NCBI RefSeq assembly: GCF_902686445.1
Contig: NC_062227.1
Span: 22,064,777 to 22,128,776 of the forward strand
DNA length: 64,000 nt
Direction: 5' to 3'
Origin: Sciurus carolinensis
Taxonomy: Eukaryota; Chordata; Mammalia; Rodentia; Sciuridae
Made by a program: the position numbers and the translations under genes. Below are positions 1 to 11,199 of this stretch, piece after piece (the stretch's first letter is position 1; every line of letters begins with the position of its first letter). Below the pieces are notes generated by a model that searched no databases, was not told the DNA's origin, and saw only the letters and a list, made by a program, of their open reading frames with translations.

Positions 1-2191
1 AAAGGCAATCTATGCTAAGCCCATGGTCAATATCATTCTAAATGGTGAAAAACTGAAAGCGTTTCCCCTAAAAACTGGAACAAGGCAGGGATGCCCTCTT
101 TCACCGCTTCTATTCAACATTGTCCTTGAGACTCTAGCCAGAGCAATCAGACAAACCAAAGAAATTAAAGGGATACGAATAGGAAAAGAAGAACTCAAAC
201 TATCCCTGTTCGCTGATGACATGATTATATATTTAGAGGACCTGGAAATTCCACCAGAAAACTTTTAGAACTCATAAGTGAATTCAGTAAAGTAGCAGGT
301 TAAAAGATCAATGCTCATAAATCCAATGCATTCTTATACATAAGTGATGAATCTTTAGAAAGAGAAATTAGGAAAACTACCCCATTCACAATAGCATCGA
401 AAAAAATAAAATACTTGGGAATCAATCTCACAAAAGAGGTGAAAGATCTCTACAATGAGAACTACAGAACACTAAAGAAAGAAATTAAAGAAAACCTTAG
501 AAGATGGAAAGATCTCCCATGTTCTTGGATAGGAAGAATTAATATTGCCAAAATGGCTATACTACCTAAAGTGCTATACAGATTCAATGCAATTCCAATT
601 AAAATCCCAATGATGTACCTTGCAGAAATAGAGCAAGCAATTATGAAATTCATCTGGAAGAATAAAATACCTAGAATAGCTAAAGCAATCCTCAGTAGCA
701 AGAACGAAGCAGGGGGTATTGCAATACCAGATCTTCAACTCTACTACAAAGCATAATAACAAAAACGGCATGGTATTGGTACCAAAATAGACAGGTAGAT
801 CAATGGTACAGAATAGAGGACATGGACACAAACCCAAATAAATACAATTTTCTCATACTAGACAAAGGTTCCAACAATATGCAATGGAGAAAAGATAGCC
901 TCTTCAACAAATGGTGCTGGGAAAACTGGAAAACCATATGCAATAGAATGAAATTAAACCCCTATCTCTCACCCTACACAAAACTCAACTCAAAATGGAT
1001 CAAGGACCTCGGAATCAGACCAGAGACCCTGCATCTTATAGAAGAAAAAGTAGGTCCAAAATCTTCAACTTGTTGGCTTAGGACCAGACTTCCTTAACAG
1101 GACTCCCATAGCACAAGAAATAAAAGCAAGAATCAACAACTGGGATAGATTCAAACTAAAAAGCTTTCTCTCAGCAAAGGAAACTATCAGAAATGTGAAA
1201 AGAGAGCCTACAGAGTGGGAGAATATTTTGCCAACCATACTTCAGGTAGAGCGCTAATTTCCAGAATCTATAAAGAACTCAAAAAACTCTACAGGAAGAA
1301 TACAAATAATCCAATCAACAAATGGGCTAAGGAAATGAACAGACACTTCACAGAAGATGTACAAGTAATCAACAGATATATGAAAAAATGTTCAACATCC
1401 CTAGTAATAAGGGAAATGCAAATCAAAACTACCCTAAGATTTCATCTCACCCCAATTAGAATGGCGATTATCAAGAATACAAGCAACAATAGGTGTTGGC
1501 GAGGATGTGGTGAAAAGGAACACTCATACATTGCTGGTGGGGTTGCAAATTAGTGCAGCCACTCTGGAAAGCAGTGTGGAGATTTCTCAGAAAGCTTGGA
1601 ATGGAAACACCATTTGACCCAGCTATCCCACTCCTTGCCAATACCCAAAGGACTTAAAATCAGCATATTACAGAGATATAGCCACATCAATGTTCATAAC
1701 TGCTCAATTCACCATAACCAGATTGTGGAACCACCTAGATGCCCTTCAGTTGATGAATGGATAAAGAAACTGTGGCATATATATACAATGGAATATTACT
1801 CAGCCATAAAGAATGATAAAATTATGGCATTTGTAGGCAATGGACAAAATTGGAGAATATCATGCTAAGTGAGATAAGCCAATCTCAAAAAACTAAAGGA
1901 CGAATGAACTCGCTGATAAGCGGATTAGGACATATAATGGGGGGTGGGAGGGGTTAGCATTAGGTTTAGGGTTAGTTTTAGGGTTAGGGATAAAGAGAGC
2001 AGTAAGAATGAAGGAAAGAAGGACTGTATAGAGGGAAAAGAGGGGTGGGAGGGGTGGGGGGGAAGGGAGAAAAAATAAACATCATTGCCCTATGTAAACG
2101 TATGATTACACAAATGGTATGCCTTGACTCTATGTACAAATAGAGAAACAACATGTATCCCATTTGTATACCTTAAAAAAAAAAGAAAAAA
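1..2191 (+). mobile_element. L1 retrotransposon fragment 1: ORF2 from the RT domain plus 3' UTR
   Basis: The window opens inside L1 ORF2, which encodes the reverse transcriptase that copies L1 RNA at nicked chromosomal DNA. The RT catalytic box FADD is readable at 209-220, but the frame stops at 266-268 and again near 301. Later pieces are readable at 415-756, 822-1097 and 1215-1553; the cysteine-rich C-terminal motif (CWRGC) lies near 1494-1510. A G-rich 3' UTR follows from about 1870 and ends in an A-rich tail near 2175-2191. The frame is cut by several stops and shifts, so the copy is dead. The 5' part lies outside the window. It abuts a second L1 on the same strand. Confidence 0.93.
1952..1990 (+). 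repeat. Telomere-like TTAGGG repeats inside an L1 3' UTR
   Basis: The 3' UTR of L1 fragment 1 carries several imperfect GGTTAG/TTAGGG units, ending in GGGTTAGGG. It sits between the usual L1 G-rich blocks and is not a chromosome end, because L1 sequence continues on both sides. A matching block occurs at 36917-36950 in another L1 3' end, while the L1 ends near 4975 and 48530 lack it. Confidence 0.85.
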
Positions 2192-5190
2192 AATCAGAGC
2201 TGAAATCAACGAAATTGAAACAAAAGAAACAATCAAAAAATTGACAAAATAAAATGTTGGTTTTTGAAAAAATATACAAAATTGATAAACCCTTAGCCAC
2301 ACTAACAAAGAGGAGAGAGAAAACTCAAATTACTAAAATTCAGAATGAACAAGGAAATATACGACAGACACAATTGAAATACAAAACATAATCAAAAACT
2401 ATTTGAAAATCTATATTCCAACAAAACAGAAAATCTTTAAGACATCAACAAGTTTCTAGAGAAATATGAATTACCTAAACTGAACGAGGAGGACATACAC
2501 AATTTAAATAGATCAATTTCAAGTAATGAATAGAAGAAGTCATCAAAAGTCTATCAACAAAGAAAAGTTCGGGACCAGATGGGTTCTCAGTCAAGTTCTA
2601 CAAACCTTTAAAGAAGAGTTCATTCCAATACTCCTCAAAGTATTCCATGAAATAGAAGAAGAGGGAACCCTTCCAAACACATTCTATGAATACAATATCA
2701 CCCTGATACCTAAACCAGAGACACATGCAGGAAATAAAATTTCAAATATCCTAATTAACATCGATGCAAAAATTCTCAACAAAATTTTATCAAATCGCAT
2801 ACTAAAATATGTTAAAAGATAGTGCACCACAATCAAGTGGGTTTTATCCCAGGGCTGCAATGTTGGTTCAACATTCAGAAATCAATAAATGTCATTCACC
2901 ATATCAACAGACTTAAAGTCAAGAATCACATGATTATTTCAATAGATGCAGAAAAAGGTTTTGATCAAATACAGTATCCCTTCATGCTCAAAACACTAGA
3001 AAAAATAGGGACAGTGGAAACATTCCTTAACATTGTATCGGTTATCTATGCTAAGCCCATGTCTATTATCATTCTAAATTGTGAAAAACTGAATGCATTC
3101 CCCCTAAAAACTGGAACAAAGCAGGGATGCCCTCTTTCACCACTTCTATTCAACATTGTTCTCAAAACTCTAGCCAGAGCAATTAGACAACCAAGGAAAT
3201 TAAAGGAATACGAATAGGAAAAGAAGAACTCAAATTATCCCTATTTCTGATGACATGTTTATATTTTTAGAGGAAATGGGAAATTCCACCAGAAAACTTT
3301 TAGAACTCATAAGTGAATTCAGTAAAATAGCAGGATATAATATCAATGCTCATAAATCTAATGTATTTTTATACATAAGTGATGAATCATCAGAAAGAGA
3401 AGTTAGGAAAACTACCCCATTCACAATAGCCTCGAAAAAAAAATAAATCAATCTAACAAAAGCGGTGAAAGATCTCTACAATGAGAACTACAGAACACTA
3501 AAGAAAGAAATTGAAGAAAACTTTAGAAGATGCAAAGATCTCTCATGTTCTTGGATAGACAGAATCAATATTGTCAAAGTGGCCGTACTACCAGAAGTGG
3601 TATATAGATTCAATGCAATTCCAATTAAATCCCAATGATGTACCTCACAGAAATAGAGCGAGCAATCATGAAATTCATCTGGAAGAATAAGAAACCCAGA
3701 ATAGCTAAAGCAATCTTTAGCAGGCAGTGTGAAGCAGGGGGTATCGCAATACCACACCTTCAACTATACTACAAAGCAAGCGTAACAAAACGACATGGTA
3801 TTGGCACCAAAATAGACAGATAGATCAATGGTGCAGAACAAAGGACTCAGAGACAAACCCAAATAAATACAGTTTTCCCATACTAGAAAATAGTGCCAGA
3901 AATATGCAATGGAGAAAAGATAGCCTCTTCAACAAATGGTGCTGTGAAAACTGGAAATCCATATGCAACTGAATGAAACTAAATCCCTATCTCTCACCCT
4001 GCACAAAACTCAACTCACAATGGATCAAGGACCTTGGAATCAGACCAGAAACTCTCCATCTTATAGAAGAAAAGTAGGTCCCAATCTCCATCATGTTGGC
4101 TTAGGATCAGACTTCCTTACCAGGACTCCCATTGCACAAGAAATAAAAGCAAGAATCAATAACTGGGATAGATTCAAATTAAAAAGCTTTCATTCAGCAA
4201 AGGAAACTATCAGAAATGTGAAGAGAGAGCCTGCAGAGTGGGAGAAAATCTTTGCCACTCACACTTCAAATAGAGCACTAATTTCCAGAATATATAGAGA
4301 ACCCTAAAAACTTTACACCAAGAATACAAATAACCCAATCAACAAATGGGCTAAGGAAATCAACAGACATTTCACAGAAGATGATCTACTAGCAATCAAC
4401 AGATATATGTAAAGATGTTCAGCATCTCTATTAATAAGAGAAATGCAAATCAAAACTACCCTTAAGATTCCATCTCACCCCAATTAGAATGGTGATTTTC
4501 AAGAATACAAGCAACAATAGATGTTGGCAAGGGTGTGGGGAAAAAGGTACACTCATACATTGCTGGTGGGGTTGCAAATTAGTGCAGCCACTCTGGAAAG
4601 CAGTGGGGAGATTTCTCAGAAATCATGGAATGGAACCACCATTTGATCCAGCTATCCCACTCCTTGTCCTATACCCAAAGGACTTAAAATCAGCATATTA
4701 CAGAGATACAGTCACATCAATGTTCATAACTGCTCAATTCACAATAGCCAGATTGTGGAATCAACCTAGATGCCCTTCAATTGATGAATAGATAAAGAAA
4801 CAGTGGTATATATATATAGAATGGAATGTACTTAGCCATAAAGAAAAATAAAATGATGGCATTTGCAGGCAAATGGATGAAATTGGAGAATATCATGCTA
4901 AGTGAGATAAACCAATCTCAAAAAACCAGAGGGTGAATGATCTTACTGATAAGTGGATGATGATACATAATGGGGTTGGGAGGGAGGAAATAATAGAGGA
5001 AGAAGGAACTCTATAGAGGGAAAGAGGAGTGGGAGAGGTGGGGGGGGAGGGAAAAATGACAGAATGAATGAAACATCATTAACCTATGTAAATGTATGAT
5101 TACCAATTGGTACGCCTCCACTTCATATACAACCAGAGACCCAAGTTGTATCCCATTTGTTCACATTATAAATTGAACAATGAGAAAAAA
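2192..5190 (+). mobile_element. L1 fragment 2: ORF2 linker to 3' end, 5'-truncated or split
   Basis: L1 sequence restarts immediately after the A-rich tail of fragment 1, at the ORF2 stretch between the endonuclease and RT domains. RT-domain pieces are readable at 2526-2822, 2822-3217 and 3255-3446. The catalytic FADD box near 3241-3258 is lost to a small deletion. The C-terminal part is readable at 3963-4307 and 4489-4791. A 3' UTR with a G-rich block near 4970-5055 ends in A-rich sequence at about 5160-5190. Stops and frameshifts throughout mean it cannot act. Fragment 1 may have inserted into this copy, in which case its 5' half lies upstream of the window. Confidence 0.92.
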
Positions 5191-6042
5191 AGAAGATATA
5201 CAATCAATCAACAAATATATTAAAAAGGTTCAACATCTCTAGTAATTAGAGAAATGCAAATCAAAATTATTCTAAGATTACATATCACTCCAACTAGAAT
5301 GGCAATTATCAAGAATACAAGCAACAATAGGTACTGACCAGGATATGTGGGAAAGGTACACTCATTCATTGTTGGTTGAATTGCAAATTGATGCAGCACT
5401 CTGGAAAGAAGTATGCAGATTCCTCAGAAAACTTGGAATGAAACCACTGTTTGGCCCAGTTATCCCTCTCCTTAGCCTATACCCAGAGGACTTTAAATCA
5501 GCATACTTCAGTGATGCAGCCACATCAATGTTTATAGCAACTCAATTCACAATAGCTAGATTGTGGAACCAACCTAGATGACCTTCAATGGATTAATGGA
5601 TAAAAAAAATTCTGTGTTATATATGGACAATGGAATATTACTCAGGCATAAAGAAGAATAAAACTATGGCATTTGCAGGTAAATGGATGGAGTTGGAGAA
5701 TATCATGTAAGCGAGATAAGCCAATCCCAAAAAACCAAAGACCAAATGTTTCTCAGGTAAGTAAATGCTGATACATAATGGGAGGGGTAGGGAAGAATGG
5801 AAGAACTTTGGATTATACAGAGAAAAATGAAGAGAGGGGAGGGAGTAGGGGGTGGGAAACATGGTGGAATGAGACTGATATAATTTCTTTATTAACATGT
5901 ATGATTGCTTGAACTGTGTGACTCTACATAGTGTACATCCAGAGAAATGAAAAGTTGTGCTCCATTTGTGTACAATGAATCAAAATGCATTCTGTTGTTA
6001 TGTATAACTAAATAGAACAAATGATAAAAGGATTAAAGACCA
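5191..6042 (+). mobile_element. L1 fragment 3: ORF2 C-terminus and 3' UTR, older subfamily
   Basis: This is the third consecutive L1 3' end. It begins in the last quarter of ORF2, includes the readable C-terminal stretch at 5345-5581, and ends in an A-rich tail near 6010-6055. It differs more from fragments 1 and 2 than they do from each other, and its 3' UTR is of a different type: no telomere-like block and a different terminal sequence. Confidence 0.88.
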
Positions 6043-6059
6043 AATCCACAAAAACAAAC

Positions 6060-6610
6060 AAACAAAATCAATCAAATCATTTTCCCATCTGGCTTTCAGG
6101 GAATCTTATTTTCATCTCATGAGCTTTTGTGTATTTTCTGCATTCTATATACAAATCATTTATTAGATATATACTTTCAACCATTTTCTCACCACCAGGT
6201 GCTTATTGTATCATTTTCTCTACCATTAATTTGTGCAATTTAAAAGATTGCCCTTCTTTCTGAATTGCCTTTTTCAATTTGTGAAAAATCAGTTGTCTAT
6301 GTTGGTGTGGGTGTATTTCTGGACTCCTCATTCTGTTCCTTTTATGTGTTTTTCTATCTCAATGCCAGTGGTATGCTGTCTTTATTACTGTAGGTTCATA
6401 ACAAGTTTTTAAATCGGGTGTATTCCTCTTTAACTTTGTTATTTTGCAAAGTTGTTTTCACAGTCTGCATCTTTTGTATTTCCGTGTGAATTTTAGAATC
6501 AGTCTGCCAGTTTCTTTAAGGTTTGTGGTAGGATTTTTATTGGGATTGCATTGAATCTGGAAATGCTTGGGATGAGAAAGGTGGTGAATCTTTTCTCGAT
6601 GTAGCTCAAC
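6060..6610 (-). mobile_element. Ancient L1 ORF2 relic, antisense
   Basis: The + strand reads as the complement of an old mammalian L1 ORF2. Recognisable landmarks are a stretch like 'ttgtctatgttggtgtggg' near 6292 and 'gggattgcattgaatctgg' near 6541, both typical of antisense L1M sequence. No open frame remains. The relic probably fades out between 6600 and 7130. Confidence 0.75.
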
Positions 6611-7864
6611 AATGAACACTTCTTATGTGGCCAGGAGGCATATGTTATCTATGTCTTCTCTCTGGATTTCTCTTACAAGAATGGTTTGAAAGCTTAGTGG
6701 TGGTCAAAATTCTGGAAACTTCTGTGAAGCTGACCTCTGGGAACGAGGGTAGTTCTTGCTTGTGGCTGACAGTGATAACCTCTGACTTTCTTCTTTGCTT
6801 CTAGCCATCTTCAGGTATCTAAAGATATGCAAGTCTCACCAGAGACCCTGTCTGATGTGGATATTCTCCAGGGTTTTTGTATGTATGTATGTATGTATGT
6901 ATTTTGCTCCACTGTGTTACTGCAGATTCTTTAATGGACCCTTGAGTTCTCTCTGGGCTATTTTGATTTGTGAATGGCTGTCTGTATTCTGTTGGGAGAT
7001 GAAGGTCGATACTCCTACTCTGCTATCTTGGTAGGTTTTTTATTATTTAGACTTTTAAATGGTTTCTTCTTAAGTGAAATACTGTTTTGTTGCATTGTTT
7101 TGTCTTTAGATCTCCTTCTGCCTCATGGGAAAACAGAGAGGAGGAAACATGAGAATAATGGACATATTTTTCTCAATAGTGGCAGAGTAAAGTGAGAACA
7201 TGTTGTGAAACAACTTTCGTCTCATGACCTTCACTAAAATCTTGGGAAGTGCAGACATGCTCTAACTGCTGAATGTAATTTTCCTTTAAGAGACATGCTT
7301 GCCCTTTCCCTGTACATCTGTAATTTCCCAACTGTGCCCAGCTGTGCCTGTCAATATATGTACATTTATATATTAGTTCTGTGATGATCATATTAACTAA
7401 TTTCCTTGACTTAGGGATTTCTCCATTCAGACACAGCCATCTTCCTAGGGGTAGAACTGGAGGTGTTTATTTTTTCCCACTTCCAAAACCAAGACATTTT
7501 TGTTGTGGATAAAAATGGAAAATACATGAAAGGAAAAACATCATTTTAAAACCTTTAAAATTCTATTACTCATGAATAAACATGGTTAAATTTTGAATAT
7601 ATATATATTCAAAAGAGTTTGTCTCTCAAACATACCTTTTGAATATATGTATTCAAACTTTTTTCACAAGTTTTGCTGTGCAAATGTAACCTTATTTAAG
7701 AAAAGGAAATTGATAACATACTACTTATACCCTTGTTAACCACATTTTTGGTGACAGACATCATAAGAAGGGCAATCCATGTCCATTGCTATAAATCCAC
7801 ATTTACAATAAAAAGGCCACAGAGACACTAGTAGTCAAATTAGGTATAAAAACAGTGAGGAAAG
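6611..7864. other. Unassigned AT-rich DNA
   Basis: I see no gene here. The first 500 bases may be a more decayed continuation of the antisense L1. The short open frames at 6795-7195 lack any recognisable domain and run across a microsatellite. Confidence 0.5.
6879..6903. repeat. (GTAT)n microsatellite
   Basis: About six tandem GTAT units follow a short T-run. Confidence 0.95.
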
Positions 7865-8065
7865 TGGTTAATATTTGTTGTTGACTTCCTATAGTGGCAG
7901 ACACTGTTGTCAGTGTTAAGCCTGCCATTGTTCATTTAACCCTTACCACAGGTAAGAGGGGGGCCTATTGATGATCCACTTTAACATAATGGAACTGAGG
8001 CACAGTAAGGACAGGGCTATTGAGTAGAGAGGCTTAGATTTAGAAATAGTCCATGCAGCATCCAA
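7865..8065 (+). mobile_element. MIR SINE
   Basis: The segment follows the MIR layout. The phrase 'catttaacccttaccac' is near 7934, and 'ggaactgaggcacagtaagg' near 7991 matches the conserved core just before the 3' end. It is an old tRNA-derived SINE with no coding role. Confidence 0.8.
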
Positions 8066-8607
8066 GCACATATACCTAACCAGTATGGGCTACTGCTCTT
8101 GTCAGATAAGAACAGATTTGTTGTTAAACAGGGCACAGAAAAATGAACAAAGGGGAGGTAGCATGTTTTTTCTCAGTTGACTAGGCAGAGACTTCAAATA
8201 TAAAAAAACAAATCTTCCTGCTTTGGAATTTGGGGAAATTCCAAAGAACGGTCTGCTTGGCATCGTATTACCCTCCTACGTCTTAGGGATGTTCATGCCC
8301 TTCTGCACTGAGGGACTTTCCTATAGGTGGGACAGCAAATGCTTGTTTCCTGATTATTTGTTATTTTGTATATTTATAAGAGCAATAGATATTTATTAAA
8401 GGTAAAATTAGAAAATATAGGAAGTAATATAAAATAACATTTCCTAAACTTTACACCCAGGCTAAGTCCTGCTAATGCTTTCATCTAATTATATTATTGC
8501 ACAAGTTTTCTTATGCATGTGTTTATTTATACATGTATGGTTGACGTTTTATATTTGTTTACACAATATAGGAACTCATTTTAGTTTTTTAATCTGCTTG
8601 TATTTAT
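8066..8607. other. Unassigned AT-rich DNA
   Basis: Nothing recognisable is seen here: no open frame with a domain, no RNA fold and no clear repeat. Confidence 0.5.
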
Positions 8608-9020
8608 TGTAGTGGGTTGAATAAATCATATCTCCCAACAAGATTTGCCCAAGAGTTAGCTCCTGGTACCTGTGAAAGCAGATTTGTGCACAAATAATTT
8701 AGGATCTTGAGATGAGATCATCCTGGAATTAACATACAATGAAATTCCAGGTAGCTGTAGTATATCGTGGCAGTCACTGGTGGGCATAAGACAGCACAGA
8801 CCTAGCAAGAAGTGACTGAAAAGGGATGGTGACATCAGCAGTCTAGGCAGCTGTGTCCAGGGTTCAGGAGAGGGAATAACTGAGAGTGAGTGGCAGAAGG
8901 TCTGGGAAGCCAGTTCAGGGATGGGGTAATGGATGGTTAAGGCCCTTGTCATTGGGGGCCACTCTATAATGTAGGCACTTCTACAGTTTTGACACTTCAA
9001 TCCACACTGAGGGGGAAGAG
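8608..9020. mobile_element. Possible old interspersed repeat
   Basis: The start, 'gtgggttgaataaatcat', resembles the edge of a common ancient mammalian repeat. The complementary kind of edge appears in the + strand at 9410. The rest is too diverged to name. The 127-residue antisense frame at 8656-9039 has no recognisable domain. Confidence 0.35.
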
Positions 9021-9188
9021 AGAAATCATTTAATGCCATATATATTTGGGGTCAACAGCAAATGGAACTGCTTTGATATACATGTGAATTTTCCAAACAG
9101 AACTAGAATCATTGTAAACAAATGAGTTTATCATATTGGTTACCCTGAAAAATGTATACATTTTTATGTAAAAAGGAAAAGAAAAAGA

Positions 9189-9384
9189 GAGTGGTGACAC
9201 ATGACTATAATTCCAGCAACTCACAAGGCTGAGGAAGGAAGCTGGCAAGTTGGACGCCAGCCAAGCAACTTATTGAGGCCCTAAACAACTTAGAAAGATC
9301 CTGTCTCAAAATAAAAAATAAAAAAAGTTGGGGATGCGGTTCAGTTGCTAAGTACTCCTGGGTTCAATTTCCAGTACCAAAAAT
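9189..9384 (+). mobile_element. Composite SINE (B1/7SL head plus ID-like tail)
   Basis: The first half reads 'ggctgaggaaggaagctgg' and resembles 7SL-derived B1/Alu-type sequence. The second half, from about 9328, reads 'gttggggatgcggttcag' and resembles the tRNA-derived ID box A region. An A-rich linker separates the halves. Dimers of this architecture are known from squirrel-family rodents, which is a main reason for the organism guess. Confidence 0.85.
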
Positions 9385-9404
9385 ATTGAGATATGTTATT
9401 ACTG

Positions 9405-9715
9405 AGCATATTAGTTTCCTAGGGCTGCCATAACAAATTATCGTAAACTTCATGGCAAAAAAAAAGAGAGAAATTTATTCTTGTACAGTTCTGGACACTG
9501 GAAGTTGAAAATCAATGTGCTGGCAGGATCTCACCCTCTCTGAAGAAAAGAGGATCCTTCATTACCTCTTCCAGCTTGTGGTGGCTTCCATTTCCCTTGG
9601 TTTGTGGCAGCAGAACTCTAATATCTATCTCAATCACATGACCTCCTTCCTTGGTGGGTGTTAAAACTCCCTGTCATTTCTGTTACAAGAACACAGGCCA
9701 TTGGATTTTTCTCTT
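9405..9715 (+). mobile_element. Ancient mammalian interspersed repeat
   Basis: It begins with 'attagtttcctagggctgcc', a very common ancient-repeat signature, and continues with 'ttctggacactggaagttg' and 'ctcttccagcttgtggtggc' in the usual order. I recognise the pattern but cannot assign the family name reliably without a repeat library. Confidence 0.6.
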
Positions 9716-10125
9716 TGGATTTCTCTATTCATGGCATTTCATGTAAATGTAATTATGTTATTTGATCTTTTGTGTCTGGCTTCATTCACTTCAGATAGTA
9801 TTTGCAAGATTCATCCATATTCTAGCATGTAGAATTGATTTATTTTTATGACTAAATAAAATTCTGTTGTAAGGATATAATGCATTTTGTTTATCTGTTA
9901 ATCTGTTAGTGGTCTTTGGATAATTTCCACTTTTTTCAATTATGAATGATGACGCTGTGTACACTTATTTACAAGTTTCAATGCAGACACGTTTTCATCT
10001 CTCTTGAGTATATTCCTAGGAGTGGAATTGCTGGGCATATGGTGACTCCACGTTTATCCATTTGAGGAACTGCTAGAATGCTTTCATGACCCTGACAACC
10101 ATGAGGCTTCATCAGTAGTTTTTCT
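9716..10125 (-). mobile_element. Ancient L1 3' relic, antisense
   Basis: The + strand carries phrases typical of the complement of an old L1 3' end, such as 'taggagtggaattgctgggc' near 10017 and a degraded form of the 'tattccattgtg' motif near 9860. No coding frame survives. Confidence 0.75.
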
Positions 10126-10370
10126 CTATGTTAGATCATTCTGAGTTTTGAGAAAAAACACCATAGAGTTGAAAACTCTATGCCACATCATATCAAGTAC
10201 TACATGATGCTCACATGAAATAGACTTCACTTGGTTGCAGCAGTGTTTTTTAAGTTTCTTCAGTGTACAGTAACAATTTTCCATTTGCCCAGAGAGTATG
10301 TAGAGAAAAGAAATAAAATGTTGGTATAGTTCACTTTTCACAGTGAATCCATTCAGCCAAATCAATCCCC
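10126..10370. other. Unassigned DNA between the L1 relic and the retrovirus
   Basis: No feature is recognised except a 9-bp perfect inverted repeat, CATAGAGTT / AACTCTATG, at 10162-10170 and 10174-10182 with a 3-base loop. The exact left edge of the provirus is uncertain by a few tens of bases. Confidence 0.4.
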
Positions 10371-10411
10371 GGCCGCATTCCTAGAGCGCCGCCTAGAGGC
10401 TAATCGCTTGT

Positions 10412-10695
10412 TCACCCCAATTGATTCAGAAGCTTCAGAGAGCAGATGAGCATTAATATTGCCATTGTTACCCAGTCGACCCCAGACATTAGAAAAAAAG
10501 TTACAAAGACAGGAAGGATTTGAGGGAAAAATACTGTCAGAGTTGGTGGAGATAGCTCAGAAGACTTACAACAACTGGGACCCACCCGAGGATAGACAAG
10601 CAAAATGCATGGCAAAAAATTATGGTAACAGCCATGGCAGGACACCAGGGTCCAAACTCAAAGGGACCCTCCAGGCCAGAGTCTCACCCCAATAA
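10412..10695 (+). pseudogene. gag: Retroviral gag remnant (capsid C-terminus)
   Basis: This is the end of the capsid region of Gag, the structural polyprotein. The stretch 'LSELVEIAQKTYNN' and the following 'DPPEDRQAK' are typical of gammaretroviral Gag just ahead of nucleocapsid. The frame shifts by one base in the A-run at about 10493-10499; the upstream part is in a different frame from the 78-codon piece that stops at 10693-10695. Matrix and most of capsid are absent. It lies just before the nucleocapsid relic. Confidence 0.75.
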
Positions 10696-10705
10696 AGGAC
10701 AATTT

Positions 10706-10832
10706 TAAAAAACCAATCTATTAAGAGACCAATGAGCATATTGCAAGGAAAAAGGACGTTGGAAAAATGAATGTCCAAATAAAAGACAAAAGGCAACTAC
10801 AGTGCTCCAGATGGAAGGACCTGAAGACTGAC
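10706..10832 (+). pseudogene. gag: Retroviral nucleocapsid remnant with broken zinc knuckle
   Basis: A single CCHC-type knuckle, which normally binds genomic RNA, can be placed near 10729-10775. The codon at the first zinc-binding cysteine position is TGA, and the histidine position reads arginine; the second and last cysteines remain. The frame continues towards protease with another stop near 10828. The domain cannot bind zinc as written. Confidence 0.65.
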
Positions 10833-10839
10833 AGGCTCG

Positions 10840-11199
10840 AACTCCATTCAGATGAGCTCCCAGTAGCCCAGGATCACACTAGATATAGGGGGCAAACCAG
10901 TCAGCTTTTTGGTAGATACTGGAGCTACTTTCTTGGTTTTGACTGAGACAGAAGAACCTTTATCCAAGGAAACGACCCCCATACAAGGGGCAACCAGCAA
11001 GTCCAAATTCTACCCTTGGACTAAAGCTGGCATCACTAATTTAGGAAAAGGAACAATTACTCATTTCTTTCTCATGATGCCTGACCGTCCTTATCCCTTA
11101 CTGGGAAGAGACCTTTTACAAAAGTTACGGGCTACTATTCTTTACAAGATAACTCTGCCAAACAGACCCTTAATGAACCTCCAACTGCTATTATGTTAA
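10840..11199 (+). pseudogene. pro: Retroviral aspartic protease remnant
   Basis: The active-site motif DTGA is at about 10915-10926, and the downstream motif LLGRD is near 11101-11115, the usual distance for a retropepsin. Its role would be cleavage of Gag and Gag-Pol during particle maturation. The frame is open for about 110 codons and ends at TAA 11197-11199. The RT part continues in the same frame beyond that stop, so this is one nonsense change in a former gag-pro-pol readthrough product. It is among the better preserved parts of the provirus. Confidence 0.82.

Noticed and set aside
1952..1990. Telomere or chromosome-fusion point
   Set aside because: The TTAGGG units lie inside an L1 3' UTR and recur in another L1 copy, so they travel with the element.
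9189..9384. tRNA gene
   Set aside because: The tRNA-like box belongs to the ID part of a composite SINE; no cloverleaf is complete.
10412..10645. 77-codon antisense frame over the gag remnant
   Set aside because: It is a shadow of the retroviral gag sequence on the other strand and has no domain.
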